DNA of 41,353 nucleotides from Amycolatopsis nivea (GCF_004522235.1 NZ_SDLT01000054.1:1-41353); one strand, 5' to 3'. Counted from the first letter of the stretch, positions 1-8,878 are shown. Notes: generated by a model not told the origin, from the letters alone. Program-made: numbers and translations.

Positions 1-40
1 TGCGTCAGATGCACCCAATGCCACATTGGGGCGCTAGCCC
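1..40. repeat. One unit of the 30-bp GCACC...TTGGG repeat at the window edge
   Basis: Positions 11-40 match the unit of the tandem array at 25031-25150: GCACC, a short variable core with GCC, then TTGGG. Positions 1-10 (TGCGTCAGAT) match the last ten bases of a preceding unit, so the window probably begins inside an array. The unit is partly self-complementary (CCCAATG against CATTGGG). No gene is visible here. This is direct sequence comparison; the function is unknown. Confidence 0.65.
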
Positions 41-128
41 CACACTGCGAGAAACCGCCGCCGGTGCACTCAACTGTCGGTGCACCCACACCAGCCCCGC
101 ACCCCGATACGAAGCTCTCCTGCGGTCG

Positions 129-173
129 GGGGTGGCTTGTCAAGGCATCTTTCCCGCCTTGACAAGCCATCCC
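129..173. terminator. Long hairpin, candidate bidirectional terminator
   Basis: Left arm 129-146 and right arm 156-173 form an 18-bp stem with one G-T wobble. The inner 14 bp (133-146 with 156-169) are perfect. The loop is the nine bases ATCTTTCCC at 147-155. There is no long T-tract, which is usual for actinobacterial intrinsic terminators. It lies about 135 bases upstream of the first gene and could end a transcript entering from the left. The rest of 41-308 shows no convincing coding frame. Confidence 0.55.
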
Positions 174-308
174 AGACCGTCAGCACAATCAAGCTTCGGG
201 GTGCCCCACCGCACTCCCCAAGGCAATGTCGCCGCCAGGCGACGAGCCGCCCAACGACCAGCGAGTCTCCCCCATAATCCGACCACCCCCGGGGTAACCT
301 CCCCCTTT

Positions 309-1106
309 GTGCGGTCAACCCTCGAACGCCCCTCCGAACGCGTCTGCAACGCGTTCGGCAGCGACGCCGACGCCATCACCCTCCTCCCGGACTCCGAAAC
401 CTGGCACGCCGGCGACGTGGTCTTCAAACGCGTCACCGACCGCTCCCAAGCCCTCTGGACCGCCCGAGCCCTGGACTTCGCCGAGGACCCCGGCCTCCGC
501 ATCGCCAAACCGGTCCGCTCACGAGACGGCCGCTGGATCGTCGGGGACTGGTCAGCCTGGCGCTACCTCCCCGGCACCGCCGAACACCGCTGTGACGAAG
601 CGGTTCTCGCCGCGGTACGCCTCCACCGGACAACCGCAGACCTCCCCAGGCCGGACTTCCTCTCCGCCCGCGACGACATCGACGCGGTTGCCGACCGGAT
701 CGCCTGGGAAGAACTAGACCGCCCTCTGTCGGAGGAAAAAGGCGGCCGCTGGTTCGAAATCCTCGCCCCGGCCCGCCGTCCGATCAAGCTTCCGCACCAG
801 GTCGCGCACGGCGAACTCCTGGCGGGCCTGCTCTTCGACGGTGACGAAGCTCCCGGCGTGGTCGATTTCGTCCCGTACTACCGCCCAGGCGAATGGGGTG
901 CCGCGATCGCCGCGGTCGACTCGCTGGTCTGGGGCGGCGCGACCGGAGCTCTCCTGGAGCGCTGGGCCCACCTCCCCGAATGGCCCCAGCTCCTGCTGCG
1001 CGCCATCCTCTTCCGCCTCGCCTCGCACGCACTCGACCCCAGGTCCACCAACGCCGCGTTGGACGGCCTGCGCGCGGCGGCCCGCGAGGTCAGCGCGATC
1101 CTCTGA
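309..1106 (+). CDS. TIGR02569-family actinobacterial protein (kinase-like fold, function unknown)
   Basis: A 265-residue cytoplasmic protein. The chosen GTG at 309 is followed by sequence that reads like real protein (RSTLERPSERV...). The frame stays open upstream to position 9, but that stretch covers the repeat and the hairpin and has low-complexity Pro/Ser composition, so I exclude it. WHAGDVVFKRV near the N-terminus and a late QVAHGELLAGLLFD ... APGVVDFVPYY stretch resemble the phosphotransferase (APH-like) fold, where an HGDL...DF pattern carries the catalytic base. Here the pattern is HGELL, so catalysis is uncertain. It lies upstream of the nas operon with a 115-bp gap containing the nas promoter, so it is a separate unit. 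Assignment to TIGR02569 rests on recognition of the sequence style, not on a search. Confidence 0.7.
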   Translation: MRSTLERPSERVCNAFGSDADAITLLPDSETWHAGDVVFKRVTDRSQALWTARALDFAEDPGLRIAKPVRSRDGRWIVGDWSAWRYLPGTAEHRCDEAVLAAVRLHRTTADLPRPDFLSARDDIDAVADRIAWEELDRPLSEEKGGRWFEILAPARRPIKLPHQVAHGELLAGLLFDGDEAPGVVDFVPYYRPGEWGAAIAAVDSLVWGGATGALLERWAHLPEWPQLLLRAILFRLASHALDPRSTNAALDGLRAAAREVSAIL

Positions 1107-1140
1107 CTCACTGCGCGCCTCCGCCATGACGGCGGGCAAT

Positions 1141-1190
1141 GTCAACTGCCCGAAACATTCCGGCACGTCGAGGTAACACAGCGTCCTTAC
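1141..1190 (+). promoter_or_regulatory. GlnR-box-like region upstream of nasA
   Basis: GTCAA (1141-1145), six bases, then GAAAC (1152-1156) fits the gTnAC-n6-GAAAC half-pair of actinobacterial GlnR boxes with one mismatch. GTAAC at 1173-1177 and AC-n9-AC at 1178-1190 give a weaker second element. The position, 32-81 bases before the nasA start, suits an activator site. I recall that GlnR activates the A. mediterranei nas operon through several such sites. The match is seen here; occupancy is inferred. The second element is off the ideal spacing by one base. Confidence 0.55.
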
Positions 1191-1192
1191 CG

Positions 1193-1212
1193 TCGGGTCA
1201 TCGCCGACCCGA
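1193..1212 (+). promoter_or_regulatory. Leader hairpin touching the nasA ribosome binding site
   Basis: TCGGGTC (1193-1199) and GACCCGA (1206-1212) form a perfect 7-bp stem around the loop ATCGCC. The right arm ends inside the GAGGAG Shine-Dalgarno sequence (1211-1216) that serves the GTG start at 1222. Folding could limit ribosome access or simply stabilise the 5' end. No regulator is implied by the sequence alone. Confidence 0.45.
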
Positions 1213-1221
1213 GGAGCGCCT

Positions 1222-3258
1222 GTGCCGCACGTCGACACACATTGCCCGTACTGCGCCCTGCAGTGCGGGATGCGCCTGGATGAGACCCGGGTCACCCCAA
1301 GGAACTTTCCGGTCAACGCGGGCGGCCTGTGCCAGAAAGGCTGGACCGCCGGCGCTCTGCTGGAATCCGGCGCACGCCTGACCTCGCCGCTGCTCCGCCG
1401 AGACGGCGAACTCCAACCGGTTTCCTGGGACGAGGCACTGGATTTCGTCGCGGACCGACTGCTTGCCTCGCGCCGGGAACACGGTGCGGATTCGGTCGCC
1501 GTGTTCGGCGGCGGCGGGCTTACGAACGAAAAGGCTTACCTGCTCGGGAAATTCGCCCGGATCGCGCTCGGAACGTCGCAAATCGACTACAACGGCCGAT
1601 TCTGCATGTCCTCCGCCGCCGCGGCCGGGATGCGCGCGTTCGGTGTGGACCGCGGGCTCCCGTTCCCGGTAACCGATCTCGCGAACGCGGACGTCGTTCT
1701 GCTCGCCGGGGCGAACCCGGCCGAGACGATGCCGCCGTTCATGCAGCATCTGGAGAGCGCGGAACTGATCGTCATCGACCCGCGCCGCACGCCGACCGCC
1801 GAGCGTGCTGCCCTGCACCTCGCCCCGGCGCCAGGAACGGATCTTGCGCTGGCGTTGGGAATTCTCCACGCGGTCGTCGCCGAAGGACACCTGGACAAGT
1901 CCTATGTGGATCTTCGGACGTCCGGGTTCGACGAAATGTGGCGCATCGCCGCGACCTGGTGGCCGGAGCGGGTCGAGCGGGTCACCGGGGTCTCGGCCGC
2001 GGACCAGCGGCAGGCCGCGGAAATGCTCGCGCGGGCTGGCAACGCGTATGTGCTTACTGGGCGCGGGACCGAACAGCACGCGTCCGGAACCGCGACGGTC
2101 GGCGGGTGGATCAATCTCGCCCTCGCACTGGGCTTGCCCGGGCGTGCTGGATCTGGCTTCGGGTGTCTGACCGGACAAGGCAACGGCCAGGGCGGGCGCG
2201 AGCACGGGCAGAAAGCGGATCAACTGCCGGGCTATCGCAAGATCGACGACCCGGCGGCGCGTGCGCATGTTGCCCAGGTTTGGGGCGTACCAGCGGAAAG
2301 CTTGCCGGGACCGGGGCGTTCCGCGGTCGAGCTGCTCGACGCGTTGGGCGATTCAATCAAGGCCCTGCTGGTGTTCGGAAGCAATCCGGTGGTGTCGGCT
2401 CCGCGCTCGTCCCGGGTGCAGGAACGGTTGGCCGGACTGGATCTTCTCGTGGTGGCGGACTTTGTCCTCTCGGAAACCGCGGAGCTGGCCGACGTGGTGT
2501 TCCCGGTCCCGCAGTGGGCCGAAGAGGAGGGCACGTTGACCAACCTCGAAGGCCGAGTCCTCTTGCGACAAAGGTCGATTGAGCCGCCGGACGGAGTACG
2601 CAGCGATCTGTCGCTGTTGCGGGATCTCGCAGTCCGAATTGGACAGCCTGCGGAAAGGTTTCCGGACGACGCGGTGGAAGTCTTCGAGGAGCTGCGAGTC
2701 GCGTCGAAGGGTGGAGCTGCGGACTACTCCGGGGTGACTTACCAACGGCTGCGTTCCGGGGAAGCATTGCACTGGCCGGTGCTGGACGAGACCCACCCGG
2801 GCACGCCGCGAATGTTCCTCGACGGATTCGCGCACCCAGACGGCCGGGCACGGTTCGCCGAGGTTGACCACAGTGGACCCGCGGAACTGCCGGACGAGAT
2901 TTTTCCGTTGCAGGCAACGACTGGACGAGTGTTGCAGCACTACCAATCCGGTGCGCAGACTCGCCGGATCGCGGAGTTGACGGCGGTCGTGCCGGAGGCG
3001 TTGGTCGAGGTGCACCCGGATACCGCAGCGCGGTCCGGGTTGGCCGACGGAGACCACGCGGTGGTGCGGTCGCGGCGCGGGGAGACCGTCGCGCTGGTGC
3101 GGTGTGTGCCGTCGATGCGGGCGGACCTCGTCTTCCTGCCGTTCCATTTTCCCGGTGCGGCGCGGGCGAATCTGGTGACCAACCCGGCGCTGGACCCGGT
3201 GAGCCGGATGCCGGAGTTCAAGGTGTGCGCGGTGTCGTTGGCGAGGGCGGAAGCATGA
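1222..3258 (+). CDS. nasA: Assimilatory nitrate reductase catalytic subunit, Mo-bisMGD
   Basis: A 678-residue molybdopterin oxidoreductase that reduces nitrate to nitrite in the cytoplasm; no Tat signal is present. CPYCALQC plus Cys37 supplies the four cysteines for an N-terminal [4Fe-4S] cluster (C8, C11, C15, C37), and K39 in the CQKG context is the usual electron-transfer lysine. Cys128 in GRFCMSS is the likely Mo ligand. A C-terminal molydopterin-dinucleotide-binding domain occupies roughly residues 560-675. There is no C-terminal BFD [2Fe-2S] domain as in some NasA proteins; here BFD is on the next gene product. GTG start with GAGGAG five bases upstream. The stop overlaps the next ATG (ATGA), so the two genes are translationally coupled. 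First gene of the nas operon, probably under GlnR. Confidence 0.93.
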   Translation: MPHVDTHCPYCALQCGMRLDETRVTPRNFPVNAGGLCQKGWTAGALLESGARLTSPLLRRDGELQPVSWDEALDFVADRLLASRREHGADSVAVFGGGGLTNEKAYLLGKFARIALGTSQIDYNGRFCMSSAAAAGMRAFGVDRGLPFPVTDLANADVVLLAGANPAETMPPFMQHLESAELIVIDPRRTPTAERAALHLAPAPGTDLALALGILHAVVAEGHLDKSYVDLRTSGFDEMWRIAATWWPERVERVTGVSAADQRQAAEMLARAGNAYVLTGRGTEQHASGTATVGGWINLALALGLPGRAGSGFGCLTGQGNGQGGREHGQKADQLPGYRKIDDPAARAHVAQVWGVPAESLPGPGRSAVELLDALGDSIKALLVFGSNPVVSAPRSSRVQERLAGLDLLVVADFVLSETAELADVVFPVPQWAEEEGTLTNLEGRVLLRQRSIEPPDGVRSDLSLLRDLAVRIGQPAERFPDDAVEVFEELRVASKGGAADYSGVTYQRLRSGEALHWPVLDETHPGTPRMFLDGFAHPDGRARFAEVDHSGPAELPDEIFPLQATTGRVLQHYQSGAQTRRIAELTAVVPEALVEVHPDTAARSGLADGDHAVVRSRRGETVALVRCVPSMRADLVFLPFHFPGAARANLVTNPALDPVSRMPEFKVCAVSLARAEA

Positions 3259-4679
3259 GCGCGCGGAACGTCGTCGTCATCGGATACGGGATGGCCGGGG
3301 CACGGCTCGCGGACGAGATCCGGCGACGCGATCCGGAAGGCGACCGGGTACGGCTGACCGTGCTCGGTGAGGAGTCACATCCGGCCTACAACCGGGTGCT
3401 GCTGTCCACTGTGGTCGCTGGCGGGATGAGCCCGGACACGGTGCGGCTGCACGATTCCGAGTGGGCCGCGCAGACGCGAGTCGATTTGCGGCTCGGAACG
3501 CGGGTGACGCGGATCGACCCGATGCGCCGGGTCGTATGCACTGAAGACGAGGATTTCCCTTACGACGCGGTCGTCCTCGCGACCGGAGCCGCGCCGTGGC
3601 TGCCGCCGGTGGAAGGGCTCGAACTCGGACCGGAGGTCGTGGCGTTCCGCACGCTGGACGACTGCGCGCGCATCGTGGACGCCGCACGGCCAGGCGCGCC
3701 GGTCGCGGTGCTCGGCGGCGGTTTGCTTGGCTTGGAAGCCGCGCGAGGGCTGGCCGGACGCGGAGCGAACGTCACGGTGGTGCATCCGCAGCCGCATGTG
3801 CTGGAACGGCAGCTGGATTCCGGCGCCGGCCGGGTGCTGGCGCGGCGGTTGGCGGAGCTGGGCGTCACGTTCCGCTTCGAGGTGACGGCCGCCCGGCACC
3901 TGCCCGGAGACGGTCTCAAACTCGATGACGGCAGCTTCGTTCCCGCTGACCTGGTGGTCGTCGCGGCGGGAGTGCGCCCGGAGACGTCGCTCGCCGAAGC
4001 CGCCGGGCTCGCGGTGGACCGCGGAATCCTGGTGGACGATCTGCTCCGGACCAGCGACGGCCGGATCCACGCGCTGGGCGACTGCGCTCGACATCCGGGT
4101 GCGCCGCCGGGATTGGTGCAGCCCGCGTGGGAACAGGCCGCGGTGCTCGCGGACCTGCTCACCGGCTCGGACGCCACGGCGCGCTATCGCGGCACCCGCA
4201 CGGTGACCCGGCTCAAAGCCCGCGACATCGATCTCGCCGCGCTCGGCGAAACGCAGGTGACCAGCGAGGACGCCGCCGCCGAGGTCGTGACCTTCGACGA
4301 TCCGTCCGGCGGCAGGTACGGCAAGCTCGTCGTCCGCGGCGACCGCGTGACCGGTGCGATCCTGCTGGGCCTGCCGGACGCGGCGGCGACCGTGACGCAG
4401 TTGCACGACCGGGGCACGCCGGTCCCCGAAGACCGGCTCGCGGTGCTGCTCGGCCGTGCGCTGCCCGCGGGTGCGCCAACGGCGGCGAGCCCGGCGGATC
4501 TTCCTTCGTCCACAGTGATCTGCCGCTGCAACGCGGTGACCAAAGGCCGGCTGATCGAAGCCTGGCGGGGTGGCGCCACCGACGCTGCCGCACTCGCCCG
4601 CACCACCCGCGCCACCACGGGATGCGGCAGCTGCCGCGACACGGTCGGCGCGGTCGCGGACTGGCTGGCCGCGCAATGA
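3255..4679 (+). CDS. nasC: Nitrate reductase electron-transfer subunit (FAD/NAD(P)H oxidoreductase with BFD domain)
   Basis: A 474-residue protein expected to pass electrons from NAD(P)H through FAD and a [2Fe-2S] centre to NasA. The N-terminus has a Rossmann FAD motif (VVVIGYGMAG), and a second nucleotide-binding motif (VAVLGGGLLGLEAA) lies near residue 155. The order is that of a Pyr_redox_2 domain of about 290 residues, then an NirB-like C-terminal reductase segment, then a BFD-like domain at about 418-470 with CRC ... CGSC cysteines. It starts in ATGA overlap with the nasA stop. Its N-terminal two thirds are clearly related to the first part of NasB downstream, so the operon carries two copies of this reductase module. 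The direct partner role is inferred from operon position and known NasC proteins. Confidence 0.9.
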   Translation: MSARNVVVIGYGMAGARLADEIRRRDPEGDRVRLTVLGEESHPAYNRVLLSTVVAGGMSPDTVRLHDSEWAAQTRVDLRLGTRVTRIDPMRRVVCTEDEDFPYDAVVLATGAAPWLPPVEGLELGPEVVAFRTLDDCARIVDAARPGAPVAVLGGGLLGLEAARGLAGRGANVTVVHPQPHVLERQLDSGAGRVLARRLAELGVTFRFEVTAARHLPGDGLKLDDGSFVPADLVVVAAGVRPETSLAEAAGLAVDRGILVDDLLRTSDGRIHALGDCARHPGAPPGLVQPAWEQAAVLADLLTGSDATARYRGTRTVTRLKARDIDLAALGETQVTSEDAAAEVVTFDDPSGGRYGKLVVRGDRVTGAILLGLPDAAATVTQLHDRGTPVPEDRLAVLLGRALPAGAPTAASPADLPSSTVICRCNAVTKGRLIEAWRGGATDAAALARTTRATTGCGSCRDTVGAVADWLAAQ

Positions 4680-4694
4680 CCGCCCCCCGTAACG

Positions 4695-4700
4695 AGGAGG
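4695..4700 (+). promoter_or_regulatory. Strong Shine-Dalgarno deciding the nasK start
   Basis: AGGAGG lies five bases before ATG 4706. An in-frame ATG at 4676 overlaps the nasC stop but has no comparable site, so 4706 is preferred. Confidence 0.7.
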
Positions 4701-4705
4701 ACGCC

Positions 4706-6043
4706 ATGACCCGCCGTTGGATCGAGCACTGGGATCCCGAGGACGACGAGTTCTGGGAATCGACCGGCAAGCGCGTCGCCCGGCGCAATCTGTGGTTTTC
4801 CGTGTTCTCCGAGCACATCGGCTTCTCGATCTGGACACTGTGGTCGGTCGTGGTGCTGTTCATGGGCCCGGCCTACGGGTTCAGCGCGGCGGACAAATTC
4901 CTGCTCGTCTCCACCCCGACGGTGGTCGGCGCGATCATGCGGATCCCGTACACCTTCGCGGTCGCGCGCTTCGGCGGTCGCAATTGGACAGTCATCAGCG
5001 CGGTGCTGCTGCTCATTCCGACGGTGCTAACCGCCATCGTGCTGCACCCGGGTACCTCGCTGGGCACCTTCGTGCTGATGGCCGCGCTCGGCGGCGTCGG
5101 CGGCGGCAACTTCGCTTCGTCGATGACGAACATCAACACCTTCTATCCCGAACGGCACAAGGGCTGGGCACTCGGGTTGAACGCCGGCGGCGGAAACCTC
5201 GGCGTCGCGGTGATTCAGCTCGTCGGACTTCTCGTCATCGGCACCGCGGGTGCGACCGCGCCGCGACTGGTGCTCTACATCTACCTTCCCCTGATCGTCA
5301 TCGCCGCCACCTGCGCCGCGTTGTTCATGGACAACTTGGCCAGCGTTCGCGGTGACACCAAAGCCATGCGCGAGGTAGTCCATTATGGACACACCTGGGT
5401 GATGTCGCTGCTGTACGTCGGCACGTTCGGTTCGTTCATCGGCTACAGCTTCGCCTTCGGTTTGGTGCTGCAGAACCAGTTCGGCCGGACACCGTTGCAG
5501 GCGGCCGCGGTGACGTTCCTCGGTCCGCTGCTGGGTTCGCTGTCGAGGCCGATCGGCGGATGGCTGTCGGACCGCGTCGGCGGCGGCCGCGTCACCTTCG
5601 CGACGTTCGGCGCGATGGCGTTGGCGACGGTGGTGCTGGTGCTGGCTTCCTCAGCGGACTCGCTGGCGACATTTACGGCCGCGTTCATCGTTTTGTTCGT
5701 GCTCACCGGAATCGGCAACGGATCGACGTACAAGATGATCCCGGCGATCTTCCAGGTCAAGGCGCGCGCAGCGATTCAGGCTGGTGCGGACGAGGCGACG
5801 GAATTGCGCAACGCGCGTCGGCTGTCCGGTGCGTTGATCGGATTGGCCGGTGCGATCGGTGCGCTGGGCGGGTTGTTCATCAACCTCGCGTTCCGGCAGT
5901 CGTTCGCCGACGCGCACAGCGGCGTTCCGGCGTTCGTCGGTTTCTTGGTCTTCTACGCGGTGTGCGTGGGTGTGACGTGGTTCGGCTACCTGCGCAAGCC
6001 GGCGGTGCGCGCGCAGGTGGCGTTGGCAGGAGCGGAGGTCTGA
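4706..6043 (+). CDS. nasK: Nitrate/nitrite transporter, NNP family of the MFS
   Basis: A 445-residue inner-membrane protein that imports nitrate and may export nitrite. After a polar N-terminus (RRWIEHWDPEDDEFW) there are about twelve hydrophobic segments (my estimate by eye). Two glycine-rich nitrate-signature-like stretches are visible: ALGGVGGGNFASSM near residue 130 and FVLTGIGNGSTYKM near residue 335. These are typical of NarK/NasA-type porters. The conserved substrate-binding arginines cannot be placed with certainty. It sits between the nitrate reductase and nitrite reductase genes and ends one base before the nasB ATG. Length is normal for single NarK modules; there is no NarK1-NarK2 fusion. 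Confidence 0.93.
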   Translation: MTRRWIEHWDPEDDEFWESTGKRVARRNLWFSVFSEHIGFSIWTLWSVVVLFMGPAYGFSAADKFLLVSTPTVVGAIMRIPYTFAVARFGGRNWTVISAVLLLIPTVLTAIVLHPGTSLGTFVLMAALGGVGGGNFASSMTNINTFYPERHKGWALGLNAGGGNLGVAVIQLVGLLVIGTAGATAPRLVLYIYLPLIVIAATCAALFMDNLASVRGDTKAMREVVHYGHTWVMSLLYVGTFGSFIGYSFAFGLVLQNQFGRTPLQAAAVTFLGPLLGSLSRPIGGWLSDRVGGGRVTFATFGAMALATVVLVLASSADSLATFTAAFIVLFVLTGIGNGSTYKMIPAIFQVKARAAIQAGADEATELRNARRLSGALIGLAGAIGALGGLFINLAFRQSFADAHSGVPAFVGFLVFYAVCVGVTWFGYLRKPAVRAQVALAGAEV

Positions 6044-6044
6044 A

Positions 6045-8549
6045 ATGCCTACAGTGGTGGTTGCCGGGCACGGCATGGTCGCGCACCGGTTCGTGGAGGC
6101 ACTTCGTGCGGCCGACAAGGCGGGCGAGTGGCGGGTAGTCGTCTTCGGCGAGGAGAACCGTCCCGCTTACGACCGGGTCGCGCTTACCTCCTATGTGGAC
6201 AGTTGGGATCCGGCGGCGTTGGCGTTGCCGGGCTCGGACTACGCGGACGATGACACGGTCGATCTTTGGCTTGGCGAAGTGGTCGTGTCGGTGGATCGCG
6301 AAGCCAAGACGGTGACGACGGCTTCCGGACAGGTCGAGTCGTACGACTCGCTGGTGCTGGCGACCGGTTCGCGTCCGTTCGTGCCGCCGGTGCCGGGGCG
6401 GGATCTGCCGGGCGTGTTCGTGTACCGGACGATCGAAGACCTCGACGCGATTCGGGCCGCCGCAGAACGGCAGGGTCGCGGCCGTCGTGCAGCGATGGTG
6501 ATCGGTGGCGGTCTCCTCGGTCTGGAGGCAGCGAAGGCATTGCGGGACATGGGATTGTCGCCGCACGTGGTGGAGATGGCACCGCGGCTGATGCCGTTGC
6601 AGGTCGACGATGGCGGTGGCGGCCTGTTGCGTCGGCTCATCACGAACCTTGACGTGACTGTCCACACCGGAACCTCGACGGATGCGATCGAGGCGGACGG
6701 TACGCGGTTGCTGGCTCGGTTGGGCAACGGCACGGAGCTGGACGTCGACCTGGTGGTCTTCTCCGCCGGTGTCCGTCCTCGGGACGACTTGGCCCGAGAG
6801 TCCGGTTTGGACGTTGGCGAGCGCGGCGGTGTGCTGGTCGACGCGACATGCCGGACCAGCGATTCGTCGGTGTACGCGATCGGCGAGTGCGCGGCGGTCG
6901 AGGGCCGGGTGTACGGCATCGTCGCGCCGGGGTACGCGATGGCGGAGGTGGTCGCGGCGCAGCTCACCGGCACGACGGCGAGCTTCCCCGAACCGGACAC
7001 CGCGACGAAGCTGAAGCTGATGGGCGTGGACGTCGCCAGCTTCGGCGACGCGCACGCCGTCACCGAAGGAGCGCTGGAAGTCGCGGTGAACGACGCCGTG
7101 GCCGGGACGTACAAGAAGCTCGTGGTGACCGACGACGGCCGGACGCTGCTCGGCGGGGTCCTGGTCGGCGACGCGGCGGAGTACAACACGCTGCGGGCGT
7201 TGGTCGGCCGTCCGCTGCCCGCCGACCCGGGCGCGTTGCTCGCCCCGGCCGGCGGCGGTGCGGCGGTCGGCGTGGACGCGTTGCCGGACGAGGCGCAGGT
7301 CTGTTCGTGCAACGGGGTTTCCAAGGGCGCGCTGACCCGGGCGATCACTGAGGACGGTTGTGATTCGGTCGGGAAGCTGAAGGCGTGCACGCGCGCGGGA
7401 ACGTCGTGCGGCTCGTGCGTGCCGATGCTGGCGAAGCTGCTGAACGCGTGCGGTGTCGAGCAGTCGAAGGCATTGTGCGAACACTTCACGCAGTCTCGTG
7501 CGGAGCTGTTCGAGATCATCCGCGCGACGCAAATGACGACGTTCAGCGAGGTAGTGAGCCGGTACGGCACCGGGACGGGGTGCGCGGTGTGCAAGCCCGC
7601 AGTCGCTTCGATCCTGGCGACGCTGGGCAACGGGCACATTCTCGGCGGCGAGCAGGCGGCGCTGCAGGACACGAACGACCGGTTCCTGGCGAACATGCAG
7701 CGCAACGGCAGCTATTCGGTGGTGCCGCGGATTCCCGGCGGCGAGATCACGCCGGAGAAACTGATGGTGATCGCTCAGGTCGCGCAGGATTTCGGGCTGT
7801 ACACGAAGATCACTGGCGGACAGCGGATCGACCTGTTCGGGGCCACTGTGGACCAGCTGCCGGACATCTGGCGGCGACTGGTCGACGCGGGCTTCGAGTC
7901 CGGGCACGCGTACGGAAAGTCTTTGCGGACGGTCAAATCCTGTGTCGGATCGACCTGGTGCCGTTACGGGGTGCAGGACAGCGTGGGGCTGGCGATCGAT
8001 CTGGAGCTGCGGTATCGCGGACTGCGGTCGCCGCACAAGATCAAGGCCGGAGTATCGGGTTGTGCGCGTGAATGCGCCGAAGCGCGCGGCAAGGACTTCG
8101 GCGTGATCGCCACCGAACACGGATGGAACCTTTACGTCGGCGGCAATGGCGGAGCGACGCCGCGACACGCGGAACTGCTGGTGTCTGATGTGGACACCGA
8201 AACGTTGGTGCGCACGATTGACCGGTTCCTGATGTTCTACGTGCGCACGGCGGATCGGTTGCAGCGCACGGCACCGTGGATCGAAGAGCTCGACGGCGGG
8301 CTCGACCACCTGCGTGCGGTGATCGTGGACGACAGCCTCGGCATCTGCGAGGACCTGGACGCGGCGATGGCGAAACACATCGAGGGTTACACCGACGAAT
8401 GGCGAGGAGTGTTGGAGGATCCGGACAAGCTGGCGCGGTTCAGTTCGTTCGTGAACGCGCCGGGGACGCCGGACCCGTCGATCTCGTTCCGTGCGGAGCG
8501 GGAGCAGAAGATCCCGGTGCTGCTGGGAGTTCCGGAGGTGCGGCGATGA
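6045..8549 (+). CDS. nasB: NADH-dependent nitrite reductase, large subunit (NirB type)
   Basis: An 834-residue cytoplasmic enzyme that reduces nitrite to ammonium with six electrons through FAD, Fe-S and sirohaem. Domains in order: FAD/NAD(P)H oxidoreductase (about 1-290, VVVAGHGMVAHR and AMVIGGGLLGLEAA motifs), two BFD-like [2Fe-2S] segments (CSCNGVSKG near residue 419 and CAVCKP near 513), and the nitrite/sulfite reductase ferredoxin-like and catalytic domains. SCVGSTWCRYG (about 631) and SGCARECAEA (about 671) supply the cysteines of the [4Fe-4S]-sirohaem centre. Full length for the family. The start follows nasK by one base and the stop overlaps nasD (ATGA). Confidence 0.95.
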   Translation: MPTVVVAGHGMVAHRFVEALRAADKAGEWRVVVFGEENRPAYDRVALTSYVDSWDPAALALPGSDYADDDTVDLWLGEVVVSVDREAKTVTTASGQVESYDSLVLATGSRPFVPPVPGRDLPGVFVYRTIEDLDAIRAAAERQGRGRRAAMVIGGGLLGLEAAKALRDMGLSPHVVEMAPRLMPLQVDDGGGGLLRRLITNLDVTVHTGTSTDAIEADGTRLLARLGNGTELDVDLVVFSAGVRPRDDLARESGLDVGERGGVLVDATCRTSDSSVYAIGECAAVEGRVYGIVAPGYAMAEVVAAQLTGTTASFPEPDTATKLKLMGVDVASFGDAHAVTEGALEVAVNDAVAGTYKKLVVTDDGRTLLGGVLVGDAAEYNTLRALVGRPLPADPGALLAPAGGGAAVGVDALPDEAQVCSCNGVSKGALTRAITEDGCDSVGKLKACTRAGTSCGSCVPMLAKLLNACGVEQSKALCEHFTQSRAELFEIIRATQMTTFSEVVSRYGTGTGCAVCKPAVASILATLGNGHILGGEQAALQDTNDRFLANMQRNGSYSVVPRIPGGEITPEKLMVIAQVAQDFGLYTKITGGQRIDLFGATVDQLPDIWRRLVDAGFESGHAYGKSLRTVKSCVGSTWCRYGVQDSVGLAIDLELRYRGLRSPHKIKAGVSGCARECAEARGKDFGVIATEHGWNLYVGGNGGATPRHAELLVSDVDTETLVRTIDRFLMFYVRTADRLQRTAPWIEELDGGLDHLRAVIVDDSLGICEDLDAAMAKHIEGYTDEWRGVLEDPDKLARFSSFVNAPGTPDPSISFRAEREQKIPVLLGVPEVRR

Positions 8550-8878
8550 CCATGACTTCATCCTGGACCGCGGTGTGCGCGGCGGCGGAGATTCCGGAGT
8601 TCTCCGGAGCGGCGGCGCTGATCGACGGCCACCAGGTCGCGGTGTTCCATGCCGGCGACGGCTGGTACGCACTGTCCAATTGGGACCCGTGCAGCGGCGC
8701 GGCGGTGCTGTCGCGCGGGATCGTCGGCGACGCCGGGGGAGAGCCGGTGGTCGCGTCGCCGGTCTACAAGGAACGGTTCTCGCTTCGCAGCGGCGCGTGT
8801 CTCGACGCGGAAGGCGTTTCGGTGCCGGTGTATCCGGTTCGCGTACGGGACGGGGTGATCGAGGTGGGCTCGCCGTGA
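8546..8878 (+). CDS. nasD: Nitrite reductase small subunit (NirD type)
   Basis: A 110-residue Rieske-fold protein that pairs with NasB. The pattern HAGDGWYALSNWDPCSGA, then SRGIVGD ... VASPVYKERFSLRSGACLD, is typical of NirD. The Cys-His pairs needed to bind a Rieske cluster are absent, as in known NirD subunits, so it is probably structural or regulatory. The ATG overlaps the nasB stop, and the next gene's GTG overlaps its own stop. The ATG at 8546 is preferred over the second Met two codons later because of that coupling. Confidence 0.92.
   Translation: MTMTSSWTAVCAAAEIPEFSGAAALIDGHQVAVFHAGDGWYALSNWDPCSGAAVLSRGIVGDAGGEPVVASPVYKERFSLRSGACLDAEGVSVPVYPVRVRDGVIEVGSP

Noticed and set aside
9..308. 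Upstream extension of the first coding frame
   Set aside because: It covers the 30-bp repeat and the hairpin and has no protein character; GTG 309 begins the recognisable protein.
4676..4705. Upstream ATG for nasK overlapping the nasC stop
   Set aside because: No ribosome binding site, while ATG 4706 has AGGAGG at ideal distance.
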